A stretch of DNA of 43,646 nt from Kiritimatiellia bacterium (GTDB lineage Bacteria; Verrucomicrobiota; Kiritimatiellia; RFP12; UBA1067): NCBI GenBank assembly GCA_017403825.1, contig JAFRDO010000051.1, forward strand, positions 1 to 43,646, in the 5' to 3' direction. The first letter of the stretch is position 1, and each line of letters starts with the position of its first letter. Shown here in pieces: positions 16,904 to 24,596 of this stretch. Below the pieces are notes generated by a model. It was not told the origin of the DNA, did not search any database, and saw nothing but the letters and a program-made list of their open reading frames with translations. The position numbers were made by a program, and so were the translations under genes.

Positions 16904-18112
16904 ATGAAGCAGTCTTCCAAGCGCATAAGGCGCGTCGCGGTTGTGCTCAGGATGTCCGGCACGGCAGGGCGCGACATCCTGACCGGCATTTTCCATTTCA
17001 CGCGCTCGAACGCAAACTGGCGCACGCGGCTCTTCCAAATGCCCGACGAATTCACCCCCGACGCGTTTCGGACGGAAATGGCTGTGGGTCTCGACGGCAT
17101 AATCGCGAGCGAACCGGGTCCTGACGAAACGGCGCGCCTCGTCTGCAACTCCAGAGTTCCCGTCTCGTTTATCGGCGACCCGGGACCGATTCTCTCCGGG
17201 CGCAAGTCGCACATAGCCTTCACCCGCAACGACGACGAGGTCGTCGGGCGCATGGGCGCCCACTATCTCGCTTCGCTGGGCCAGCGCCGCTCCTACGGCT
17301 TCGTCCCCACCGTCTCAGACCAGTACTGGAGCACGTCGAGGCTAAAGGGTTTCAAAGCGGCGCTTGCAGCAAGAGGGACTGGCGTAGAGGTCTTCGATTC
17401 TCCTGGAACCGCCCCGGGGTCGCGCGAAGACCTTGCTGCGCTCAAGGACTGGCTCGCCGCGCTGCCCAAGCCTGCCGCAGTCATGGCGTCGTGGGACACG
17501 CGTGCGACGCAGGTTCTCGCCATGTGCAAGGACGCGCACATCAAGATACCGAGCCAGGTTGCGGTGATAGGCGTCGACAACGACGAGCTTCTCGATGAAT
17601 CGAGCGACCCGCCGGTTACAAGCATTCTTCCGAACCACGAGCAGCTCGGCTACGCGGCGGCGCGTACGCTGAACAATCTCATGGTGAGGCGTTCCGTCAG
17701 GTCTTCCGCTCCCTTTCTCGTAAAGCCCGTCAAGGTCGTCGAGCGCGAGTCGGCCGTCGCCTCGGCCCCGGCGGCACATCTTCTCTCCCGTGCCACGGCG
17801 TACATACGCAAGAATGCCGTGAAGGGCATAAAGGTGAAGGACGTCGCAGCGTTTCTCGGTGTCTCGCGGCGGCTTGCGGACCTTCGATTCCAGCAGTTCA
17901 GCGGCGAGACGATCAACGAGACTATCACACGCCACAGGCTGGACGCCGTGAAGAAGTTCCTCGCGACGACGAATCGTCCGATAAAGACCATATCGAAGGA
18001 ATGCGGCTACATTGACCCAAGCTTCCTGAAGGTTCTCTTCAAGCGGCGCTTCGGCTGCACGATGCGCGACTGGCGAAGGCAAAACCGCACTCCGGCGGCT
18101 TCAACCGCATAG
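16904..18112 (+). CDS. XylR-type AraC-family transcriptional regulator
   Basis: 402 residues. About 10-280 form a LacI/periplasmic-binding-protein-like sensor: RVAVVLRMSGTAGRDILTGI, GLDGIIASEP, QVAVIGVDNDELLDESSDPP. About 295-395 carry two AraC helix-turn-helices: GIKVKDVAAFLGVSRRLADLRF and RPIKTISKECGYIDPSFLKVLFKRRFGCTMRDWR. Proteins of this architecture (XylR-like) usually sense a sugar and activate a sugar-use operon. The neighbouring candidates are the minus-strand glycan operon, whose promoter is divergent about 1.3 kb upstream, and the Y1/SLOG gene, which precedes it by 6 bases. No clear ribosome binding site is seen; coupling to the upstream gene is likely. Confidence 0.9.
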   Translation: MKQSSKRIRRVAVVLRMSGTAGRDILTGIFHFTRSNANWRTRLFQMPDEFTPDAFRTEMAVGLDGIIASEPGPDETARLVCNSRVPVSFIGDPGPILSGRKSHIAFTRNDDEVVGRMGAHYLASLGQRRSYGFVPTVSDQYWSTSRLKGFKAALAARGTGVEVFDSPGTAPGSREDLAALKDWLAALPKPAAVMASWDTRATQVLAMCKDAHIKIPSQVAVIGVDNDELLDESSDPPVTSILPNHEQLGYAAARTLNNLMVRRSVRSSAPFLVKPVKVVERESAVASAPAAHLLSRATAYIRKNAVKGIKVKDVAAFLGVSRRLADLRFQQFSGETINETITRHRLDAVKKFLATTNRPIKTISKECGYIDPSFLKVLFKRRFGCTMRDWRRQNRTPAASTA

Positions 18113-18146
18113 AAGCGCCTCGGCCTCGGCGACACAAGGGGGCGTT

Positions 18147-20003
18147 TTAAAGGCATAGCGCCCGGAATGACGAGCCATTGGCGAGGGCGAGGGCGATGAT
18201 GCGGTTCGCCGTTGCGCCGATCCGCCATTCGCGGTCGAGGTCGAGCCGGTACATCCCGCCGTCTCGGCGGAGATATTTCGCATCGAGCGGTCTCTCCAGA
18301 CGCTCCGCTGAGGCGGAATCGCCGCAAGCGCGGGCTGCCGCGGCAAGAAACGACGCCGCTACCGTCGGTGGCACCTTAGCAGGGTCGCAGCATGTTTGCC
18401 GGCGGCCCTTGATCGCATCCGCCGGGGCGGAAAACGCCGCCCAGTCGATTTTCTCCGCCGCCGACCGCCAGAGCGCAAGCGCCCTGCCGCGATCCGCCGC
18501 CCATGGTTCGTACCAGAGGAGCGACCAGGCGTCAAGTCCTGAATTGCCGCGTGGATAGAAGAGGCCTGATTTCACGTGATAGACGAGGTTCAGCGCGCCG
18601 CCTCCGAAGAGCGGTTTCGCATAGTGGTCGAGCGCCCACCGTTCCCAGCGGCGGGCGTCCGCGCTCCAGTCGCCATGGCCGAGCTTCGCGAAGATGGCGA
18701 AGGCGACGTGCGGATGGTTGTTGCAAGGGAAGAACATGAGACCGGGTTCGCAGGCAATCCCGCCATTCGGGCCGTGCCGCATCTGATATACCGTCACGTC
18801 GATGAGCTTCTGCACGGTATAGTGGACGGTGCGACCGTCCGTCCAGACGAAGTCGAAACCGTCCGTCCAGTAGCGCTTGTCGCCCGTGAACGTCTCATAG
18901 AGGGCGAGCAGTTGCAGGAGATGTCCTGTGTACATCACGTTCTCGCGGTAGCAAGGGTCTGGCGCCCACGGCTTGAGCCCCCAGTACGACCTGCTCATCG
19001 AATATGCCCATGCGTCACGCTTCAGGTAGCGCTTGATGCAGTTGCCGAGGACGCGTCCTGCAGCCGCCCGCTGCGCCGTATCGCCGCGCATTCCGAGCGC
19101 CGCCGCCGCGTAGCCTGCGAACGCGATGCTGTAGCGTTTCGCGAAAAGGCCGTGCTGGCCGCCGTCTATCTCCCACCAGTCGCGCTCCTCGTCCGGCGGC
19201 AGCGCGCCCGTGACGCACTCCAGCCAGCGGAGCGCGGCGCATTCGTCGGCGCAGAGCGGCTTCGCCGTAGCGTTCGGCGTGTTCCCGGCGATGCCGATTG
19301 CGGCGGCGGAGCCGCCGTGCATGGCGGAATACGATGCGATCAGAAGGAGCGCGGCGCAGATCCCGACGGCCACACGTCGAGATGCAGCAGGGCCGATCGG
19401 CCATACGAGGCGGACTATCCACGCCGCAAAGGAAACGATCAGGGCCTTCTGTGCCGTTGGCACGGCGGGCGCGAACGGGATGACATGCAGGGCGTGCAGT
19501 ACGATGGCAACGAAGAATACGGCGACGACCGAGAGCAGCGCGACAGTCCAGATGCGCGGCGCCGCACGCCTGTCGAGCGCGAGGAGCGCCATGCCTCCGC
19601 CGATGGCCGCGAGCCAGCATCCCGCATTGTGGAACGGAATGTTGACGTTCTCCGGCACAGCTGCGATCGTAAGCAGCCCTGCGACGTTCAGGGCCGTGCC
19701 CCATTCAAGGATCCGGAGCCGCGCACCGTCCACAAACCGCCGGCACGAAAGGAGAGCGACGGATGCGGCCGCCGTCGCCGACAGCATCCCCGCGATGAAA
19801 AGATAATGGCACCACGGCCATCTGACGCCATTGACGTCAGTCCGTCCAAGGGCGCTCAGCATCCGCATCAGCGGATTGTATCCGCCTCCCGGGAACGTCC
19901 ACATCGCCGCCAAGAACGCCGCCGCCGCAAGAATTCCGAAAGCGACCGTCACGCCGAACGGTCGCGACGGCGGAGACGGGTGTGTGGTCTTTTTCGTCGG
20001 CAT
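18147..20003 (-). CDS. Membrane protein with C-terminal linalool dehydratase/isomerase-like domain
   Basis: 618 residues from ATG 20003, which lies 7 bases after an extended -10 (leaderless). About residues 14-255 contain about seven hydrophobic helices resembling DUF998-type membrane domains. About 270-615 resemble the (alpha/alpha)6 fold of linalool dehydratase/isomerase: YSIAFAGYAAAALGM, RENVMYTGHLLQLLALYETFTG (with the histidine of GHL) and GGIACEPGLMFFPCNN, whose two cysteines match the C171/C180 pair of the Castellaniella enzyme as I recall it. Conservation of these residues suggests real chemistry on a hydroxylated or alkene substrate at the membrane surface, but terpene use here would be speculation. 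The gene is isolated and converges with the AraC gene. Confidence 0.7.
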   Translation of the reverse strand: MPTKKTTHPSPPSRPFGVTVAFGILAAAAFLAAMWTFPGGGYNPLMRMLSALGRTDVNGVRWPWCHYLFIAGMLSATAAASVALLSCRRFVDGARLRILEWGTALNVAGLLTIAAVPENVNIPFHNAGCWLAAIGGGMALLALDRRAAPRIWTVALLSVVAVFFVAIVLHALHVIPFAPAVPTAQKALIVSFAAWIVRLVWPIGPAASRRVAVGICAALLLIASYSAMHGGSAAAIGIAGNTPNATAKPLCADECAALRWLECVTGALPPDEERDWWEIDGGQHGLFAKRYSIAFAGYAAAALGMRGDTAQRAAAGRVLGNCIKRYLKRDAWAYSMSRSYWGLKPWAPDPCYRENVMYTGHLLQLLALYETFTGDKRYWTDGFDFVWTDGRTVHYTVQKLIDVTVYQMRHGPNGGIACEPGLMFFPCNNHPHVAFAIFAKLGHGDWSADARRWERWALDHYAKPLFGGGALNLVYHVKSGLFYPRGNSGLDAWSLLWYEPWAADRGRALALWRSAAEKIDWAAFSAPADAIKGRRQTCCDPAKVPPTVAASFLAAAARACGDSASAERLERPLDAKYLRRDGGMYRLDLDREWRIGATANRIIALALANGSSFRALCL

Positions 20004-20009
20004 GGGCGT

Positions 20010-20018
20010 AGTATAGCA
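20010..20018 (-). promoter_or_regulatory. Extended -10 for the dehydratase-like membrane gene
   Basis: Minus strand TGCTATACT with the hexamer ending at 20010, seven bases before the ATG. No -35 match is visible at 16-18 bases, as expected when an extended -10 compensates. Confidence 0.5.
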
Positions 20019-20077
20019 TAAAACCGGGGTCGCCCGATGTGACGAGTGCAACGGCGCTGCAGCGGTTTTTGGCGCGG

Positions 20078-20106
20078 TTGCACGTTCTGGGACATTTTGG
20101 TATAAT
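20078..20106 (+). promoter_or_regulatory. secY promoter
   Basis: TTGCAC (20078-20083), exactly 17 bases including TGG at the end of the spacer, then TATAAT (20101-20106). The expected leader is about 34 bases with AAGGAG at 20131-20136. Confidence 0.75.
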
Positions 20107-20146
20107 TTCACGAAATACTCTTGAAGAACGAAGGAGAATCAGAGAC

Positions 20147-21544
20147 ATGTCGATGATGAAGGGCTTTTCGAACGCATTCCGCATTCCGGACCTGCGCAAG
20201 AAGATATTCATTACGCTAGGCCTGGTGTTCGTAACCAGGCTTGTGTCGCAGATCCCGACGCCTGGCGTCGACTGGCGGGCGCTGCAGGGCGTGATCGAGA
20301 CGGCGAAGCAGACTTCCGGCGGCGGCGGCCTCCTCGACTGGTTTGATGTGTTCACCGGCGGTGCGCTGGGGCAGTGCGCCATCGGCTTCCTCTCGATCTG
20401 GCCCTACATCTCGGCGCAGATCGTGATACAGCTCCTGTCGTCCGTGATCCCGTCGCTCGAGAAGCTGAAGAAGGAGGGCGAGAGCGGGCGTCAGCAGCTG
20501 GCTCAGATCACGCGCTACCTTACGATCTTCCTGTGCGTCGTCCAGTCGTGGGGCATTGCGACCATGCTGAGCCACCCCGGCGCGTTAGGCGCCGCGTTCG
20601 CCGGCACGGAGATCGTCGTGAACCCGGGAATCGGCTTCCAGCTGATGACCGTGATAGGCATGACGTCCGCCGCGCTCTTCGTGATGTGGATAGCCGACCA
20701 GATAACGACCTTCGGCATCGGCAACGGCGCTTCGCTCATCATCATGATCAACATCACCTCGCGCCTTCCGAACGCGATGATCGCGGCGTGGGAGCGTTAC
20801 TTCGGCCTCGGCGGCGTGCAGGCCACGGCTCCGATCGCGGAGCTGCCGATCATCGTGATCTTCTTCCTGCTCGTCGTCATGGGCACGGTGATGCTCACGC
20901 AGGGCGTGCGCAAGGTGACGATCCACACCACGCGCCGGTCGGTTTCGGGCGGCAGCACCTACGGGATGCAGCAGACGTTCATGCCGCTCAGGGTCAACTA
21001 CACGGGCGTCATGCCGATCATCTTCGCGCAGCCGCTCATACAGATTCCGAGCGCAGTGCTCATGAAGTTCACGGACCCGACGTCGCCGGGCCTGAGCGGA
21101 GTCCTTAACCGCTTCGCGCAGGACCTGTCGAACCCGACGCCGCTTCACCTCGTCGTCTATGCGATCATGATCATGTTCTTCGCGTTCTTCTGGGTGGCGA
21201 CGCAGTTCAACGCCGTCGACATATCCGAGAACCTGAAGAAGGACGGCAGCTACGTGCCTGGAATCCGTCCCGGCCGCGCCACCGCCGAGTACCTCGACGA
21301 CATGATGACGAAGATCACGCTCATCGGCGGCACGGGGCTGCTGATCGTCGCCCTGATACCGATGATCCTGATGGGCTGGATGTCGATTCCTTGGGTGATC
21401 GCCTCGTTCTTCGGCGGCACGTCGCTGCTCATCATCGTCGGCGTCGCGCTTGATACGCTGCGCATCATGGAATCGCACCTGCTGGTGCGCAAGTACGACG
21501 GCTTCCTGTCGCACGGGTCGTTGCGCGGGCGCAGCGGCGTCTGA
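20147..21544 (+). CDS. secY: Protein translocase subunit SecY
   Basis: 465 residues from ATG 20147 (AAGGAG 10 bases upstream; ATG 20153 is an alternative). It is the central channel of the Sec translocon, with about ten transmembrane helices. Family motifs: FVTRLVSQIPTPGVDW in the first helix, IGFLSIWPYISAQIVIQLL (plug/TM2 region), GRQQLAQITRYLTI, GIGNGASLIIMINI, RRSVSGGSTYGMQQTFMPLRVN and the C-terminal SYVPGIRPGRATAEYLDD. It is slightly longer than the usual 430-440. It stands apart from ribosomal-protein genes, with its own promoter and a gtrA-like gene 37 bases downstream. It appears intact; I see no second SecY in the window to compare with. Confidence 0.96.
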   Translation: MSMMKGFSNAFRIPDLRKKIFITLGLVFVTRLVSQIPTPGVDWRALQGVIETAKQTSGGGGLLDWFDVFTGGALGQCAIGFLSIWPYISAQIVIQLLSSVIPSLEKLKKEGESGRQQLAQITRYLTIFLCVVQSWGIATMLSHPGALGAAFAGTEIVVNPGIGFQLMTVIGMTSAALFVMWIADQITTFGIGNGASLIIMINITSRLPNAMIAAWERYFGLGGVQATAPIAELPIIVIFFLLVVMGTVMLTQGVRKVTIHTTRRSVSGGSTYGMQQTFMPLRVNYTGVMPIIFAQPLIQIPSAVLMKFTDPTSPGLSGVLNRFAQDLSNPTPLHLVVYAIMIMFFAFFWVATQFNAVDISENLKKDGSYVPGIRPGRATAEYLDDMMTKITLIGGTGLLIVALIPMILMGWMSIPWVIASFFGGTSLLIIVGVALDTLRIMESHLLVRKYDGFLSHGSLRGRSGV

Positions 21545-21581
21545 CGCCGCCGCCGGCGCGGGCAAGGGAGCCGACACAGCG

Positions 21582-22076
21582 ATGGTCGCGGCGGTCAGGC
21601 GGGTGATGTCCCACGATTCGGGACCGTTCTGGCAGTTCGTGAAGTACGGCGTCATAGGCGTTCTTTCGACGCTGGTGCAGACTGCGGTGTTCTATGTCCT
21701 GGCGTCGACGTGCCTCGGGTGCCTTGCTCCGGACGATGTGGCCGTCCGCCTGCTGGGGTTGCCTGCGGCGGAGGTCAGTGACGCCGTGCGTGCGTTCCGC
21801 TTCGCTGTCGCGACGGGAATAGGGTTCGTCGTGGCGAACGTCTTCTGCTGGCTGATGAATCGCGCGTTCGTGTTCCGTCCCGGCAAGTTCAGCTGGTACG
21901 TGGAGCTGGCGATGTTCTTCGGCACGGCGACCGTTGCGACGCTTGTCGCGCTAGGCCTTTCCTCGGCGCTCATACGCTGGTGCGGGCTGATGACTACGAT
22001 TGCTGTGGCCCTTGAGGTTGTGGTTTCGTTCCTCGTCAACTTTTTTGTCCGCAAGTTCTTCATTTTCAAGGGCTGA
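21582..22076 (+). CDS. GtrA-family membrane protein
   Basis: 164 residues with four predicted helices: FVKYGVIGVLSTLVQTAVFYVL, FAVATGIGFVVANVFCWLMN, YVELAMFFGTATVATLVALGL and TTIAVALEVVVSFLVNFFV. The FVKYGVIG start, the NRAFVF motif after helix 2 and the final NFFVRKFFIFKG are typical of GtrA proteins, which are thought to flip or present lipid-linked sugars for glycan modification. The start at ATG 21582 has AAGGGAG 11 bases upstream; ATG 21606 is an alternative. It is probably cotranscribed with secY. The partner glycosyltransferase is not in the window. Confidence 0.85.
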   Translation: MVAAVRRVMSHDSGPFWQFVKYGVIGVLSTLVQTAVFYVLASTCLGCLAPDDVAVRLLGLPAAEVSDAVRAFRFAVATGIGFVVANVFCWLMNRAFVFRPGKFSWYVELAMFFGTATVATLVALGLSSALIRWCGLMTTIAVALEVVVSFLVNFFVRKFFIFKG

Positions 22077-22078
22077 TA

Positions 22079-22087
22079 TGGTATAAT
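22079..22087 (+). promoter_or_regulatory. Extended -10 for the secretin gene
   Basis: TGGTATAAT with the hexamer at 22082-22087. The chosen start ATG is at 22095, eight bases on, so the message should be leaderless. An ATG at 22086 lies inside the hexamer and cannot be used from this promoter. Confidence 0.6.
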
Positions 22088-22094
22088 GTCCAGC

Positions 22095-23573
22095 ATGTCG
22101 AGATACTGTGCAGTCTTGCTGTCCGCAGCCGTCGCCGCTTGCGCCGCGTTTTCGGCCGTTGCCGCCGAGGAGAGCGGGGCGGGCGTTACGTCTGACCGTT
22201 ATAGGATTGACACCCGGGTGTTCCGCCTCGAACACGCGTCCGCGGCGGAGGTGGCCGAGAAGCTTAACGAGATGTGGAACGGGGAATTCGGCCAGAAGTG
22301 GAAGGTCACGAAGATGGCCGTTCCCTTCCAGGAGTCGAATTCGGTGATGGTGACGGCGCCGGAGCCGGTGCTTGAAGCCTGCGAGCGTGCGATTGCCGAA
22401 CTCGACGTCGAGGCCCGCCAGGTCTACATCGAGGCGCGGTTCGTGGAGCTTGGGAACACGGCGTCGCACCGCGTCGGCATCGACTGGACGATGCTGGGCG
22501 GCATGACCGGTACTGCGACGCTCGGCGGCGGCATCCAGAGCTACAACGTCGGCAAGGGCGTGCAGAACTACACGCGCACGGTATCTTCCAAGACCGATGG
22601 CACGATGTCCTATTCGCTGGCCGGAAGCGACAGCGTGAGCGACAACAAGCGGGTGCTCGGGTCGGAGGACGGCACGATCTCCTACTTCAACGGCACGTTG
22701 AACTTCTCGCAGATGTCCTTGACTCTTAAGGCGCTCGACGCGACGGAGGACGCGCGCACGTTCTCGAATCCAAAGATCATAGTGTCCTCCGGCAAGAAGG
22801 CCGTCGTCGACATGACGACGAAGTACCCGAACGTCAAGGTCGCGGCGAAGCGCACGGAAGCCAGCGGCTCCACTTCGCTCGACATCGCGTCGAACATTGA
22901 GGCGATTCCCGGCGAGGACAAGCTCATGTTCGCGAAGGAGGCGTTCTTCAGTTGGGGCATTTCGCTGGAGGTGACGCCGCGCATCAGCACGAACGGCCTC
23001 ATCAACGTGTCGATAGTGCCGACGATCTCCTCGCAGTCCGACTGGGTCGAGACGGGCACAAGCTCCTCCGACGAAGACTCCGGCACGATCTCGTCGCGGT
23101 ATCCGGTGATCGAGGTGCAGCGTCTTGTTACGGAGTTCAGCCTTGAGAGCGGCGCGACCGCCGTCATCGGCGGGCTGTCGGTCACCAAGGAGCGTCAGGT
23201 TGACAACGGCATACCGCTTTTGCGCGAGATCCCGTGGTTCGGTCCCCGCCTGTTCGGTTCGATGGAGCGGGTCAAGGAACAGAAGGAGATCATAGTGTTC
23301 GTGACGGTCGGCCTCGTCAATCCGCGCAACGTTGACCGCGACGTCGGGCTGCCCAAGAACGCGGTCCTCGGTCGCCAGTACATAAAGCGCCAGAAGCTGG
23401 AGCCGGGCGACCGCGAAGAGAAGAACATGGAGGGATTCAATGCCCTTGACCTAAGACTGCTTGAGGATCAGGCCAAGGATCCGCTCAGGATCCAGCAGCC
23501 GCAGAACTTCAGTTTCGGCGACTACGTGCCGTTCCGAAAGGAAAAGGAAAAGAAGGAGAATGGAAATGACTAA
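22095..23573 (+). CDS. Secretin-family outer-membrane channel protein (GspD/PilQ-like), orphan
   Basis: 492 residues. Residues 1-25 are a signal peptide (MSRYCAVLLSAAVAACAAFS). About 35-130 hold one secretin N-domain (FRLEHASAAEVAEKLNEMW ... AIAELDVEARQVYIEARFVEL). About 215-420 are the secretin core with FSNPKIIVSSGKKAVVDMTT, SWGISLEVTPRIS and the terminal signature GIPLLREIPWFGPRLFGS plus EQKEIIVFVTVGLV. It should oligomerise into an outer-membrane pore, implying a two-membrane cell. It is short for GspD (usually over 600) and has a single N-domain. No other type II or type IV pilus component is nearby. Its last 8 bases overlap the DUF481 gene. Confidence 0.88.
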   Translation: MSRYCAVLLSAAVAACAAFSAVAAEESGAGVTSDRYRIDTRVFRLEHASAAEVAEKLNEMWNGEFGQKWKVTKMAVPFQESNSVMVTAPEPVLEACERAIAELDVEARQVYIEARFVELGNTASHRVGIDWTMLGGMTGTATLGGGIQSYNVGKGVQNYTRTVSSKTDGTMSYSLAGSDSVSDNKRVLGSEDGTISYFNGTLNFSQMSLTLKALDATEDARTFSNPKIIVSSGKKAVVDMTTKYPNVKVAAKRTEASGSTSLDIASNIEAIPGEDKLMFAKEAFFSWGISLEVTPRISTNGLINVSIVPTISSQSDWVETGTSSSDEDSGTISSRYPVIEVQRLVTEFSLESGATAVIGGLSVTKERQVDNGIPLLREIPWFGPRLFGSMERVKEQKEIIVFVTVGLVNPRNVDRDVGLPKNAVLGRQYIKRQKLEPGDREEKNMEGFNALDLRLLEDQAKDPLRIQQPQNFSFGDYVPFRKEKEKKENGND

Positions 23574-24582
23574 ACTCTCGCTGACAGTGTTGGCCGCGTG
23601 CGCTGCAGGAGCGGCGTTCGCCGACAAGATAGTGCTTTCATCCGGATCGGTCCTGACCGGTGAGACGGGGGCGATTAGCGGCAATGTAATGAAGTTCAAG
23701 TCCGACGACTTGGGCGACATCGAGATCAAGCTCGAGAAGATCAAGTCGATCGACAAGGCGAAGAACCATGTCGTGCAGTACTTGGACGGGACGAAGGCCG
23801 ACTGCGTGCTTGACATACGCGACGGTGCGTTGTGGACGGGCGACACCAAGCTCGACATGGCGAAGGTCAAGGCCGTGGACCCGGTGCTCGAGACTTGGCA
23901 CGGCAGCATCAACATCGCCTACAACGCCGCCCGCGGCAACACCTACGAGAATTCGGCGGCCGTCATAGCTAACGCCGTGCGCCGGTGGGAGAAGGACCGC
24001 CTGACCGCCGACTTCGGTTACTACTACGCGGATTCCGGCAAGTCCAGCTCGAGCGCTGAGAAGACCAGCGACCGCTGGGAGGCCGAGCTCAAGCACGACC
24101 ACTTCTGGTGGGAGAAGGTCTACCATTACGAGAACGGCCGCTTTGACCGCGACGAGATACAGGACCTTGACTGGCGCTACCGTCTCGGCGTAGGCTTGGG
24201 CTACCAGTGGCTGGAAAACCGCGTCTTCGAGTCGACCGGCAAGTGGAACTTCAACCAGGAGTTCGGCATAAACTGGATCAAGGAGCGTTATGCTGACGGC
24301 TCCGGCAAGGACGGCGGCTTCGCCGCGCTGCGCTACGCCCATCATTTCGGCTACAACCCGAAGTTCTACGAGAACGTCGAGCTTTTCCACAACTTCGAGA
24401 TACTGCCGGAAGTTGATGACTGGGAGAAGCTCTTCGTCAAGACGGACGCCGGTCTCTCCACGAAGATCATAATGGACTTCGACCTCCTGGCCAAGATCGA
24501 GTGGGACTACGACTCCAAGCCGAGCGCCGACCGCAAGAAGAGCGACCTCCGCTATATCGTCGGCCTCGGCTACAAGTGGTGA
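23566..24582 (+). CDS. DUF481-family outer-membrane beta-barrel-like protein
   Basis: 338 residues. ATG 23566 is chosen over 23560 because AAGGAG (23553-23558) then has a 7-base spacing. Signal peptide MTKLSLTVLAACAAGAAFA; then a small beta-rich domain (DKIVLSSGSVLTGETGAI ... DIEIKLEKIKSID, about 20-65) and a repeat of the same theme to about 115; then alternating aromatic strands (RLTADFGYYYADSG, RYRLGVGLGYQWLENR, IVGLGYKW) as in DUF481/YdiY proteins. It ends with an aromatic residue, as outer-membrane barrels do. It overlaps the secretin gene by 8 bases, so the two are coexpressed; a shared outer-membrane function is likely but not known. Confidence 0.8.
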   Translation: MTKLSLTVLAACAAGAAFADKIVLSSGSVLTGETGAISGNVMKFKSDDLGDIEIKLEKIKSIDKAKNHVVQYLDGTKADCVLDIRDGALWTGDTKLDMAKVKAVDPVLETWHGSINIAYNAARGNTYENSAAVIANAVRRWEKDRLTADFGYYYADSGKSSSSAEKTSDRWEAELKHDHFWWEKVYHYENGRFDRDEIQDLDWRYRLGVGLGYQWLENRVFESTGKWNFNQEFGINWIKERYADGSGKDGGFAALRYAHHFGYNPKFYENVELFHNFEILPEVDDWEKLFVKTDAGLSTKIIMDFDLLAKIEWDYDSKPSADRKKSDLRYIVGLGYKW

Positions 24583-24596
24583 TGCTGGCCTGAGCC

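Noticed and set aside
18090..18150. Bidirectional terminator between the convergent AraC and dehydratase-like genes
   Set aside because: Only a poor GC stem ending in TTTT is visible; the pairing has mismatches and the region overlaps coding sequence.
18576..20021. Plus-strand 481-codon frame opposite the dehydratase-like membrane gene
   Set aside because: Arg/Glu-rich low-complexity translation with no motif; the minus-strand gene has a promoter, membrane helices and catalytic motifs.
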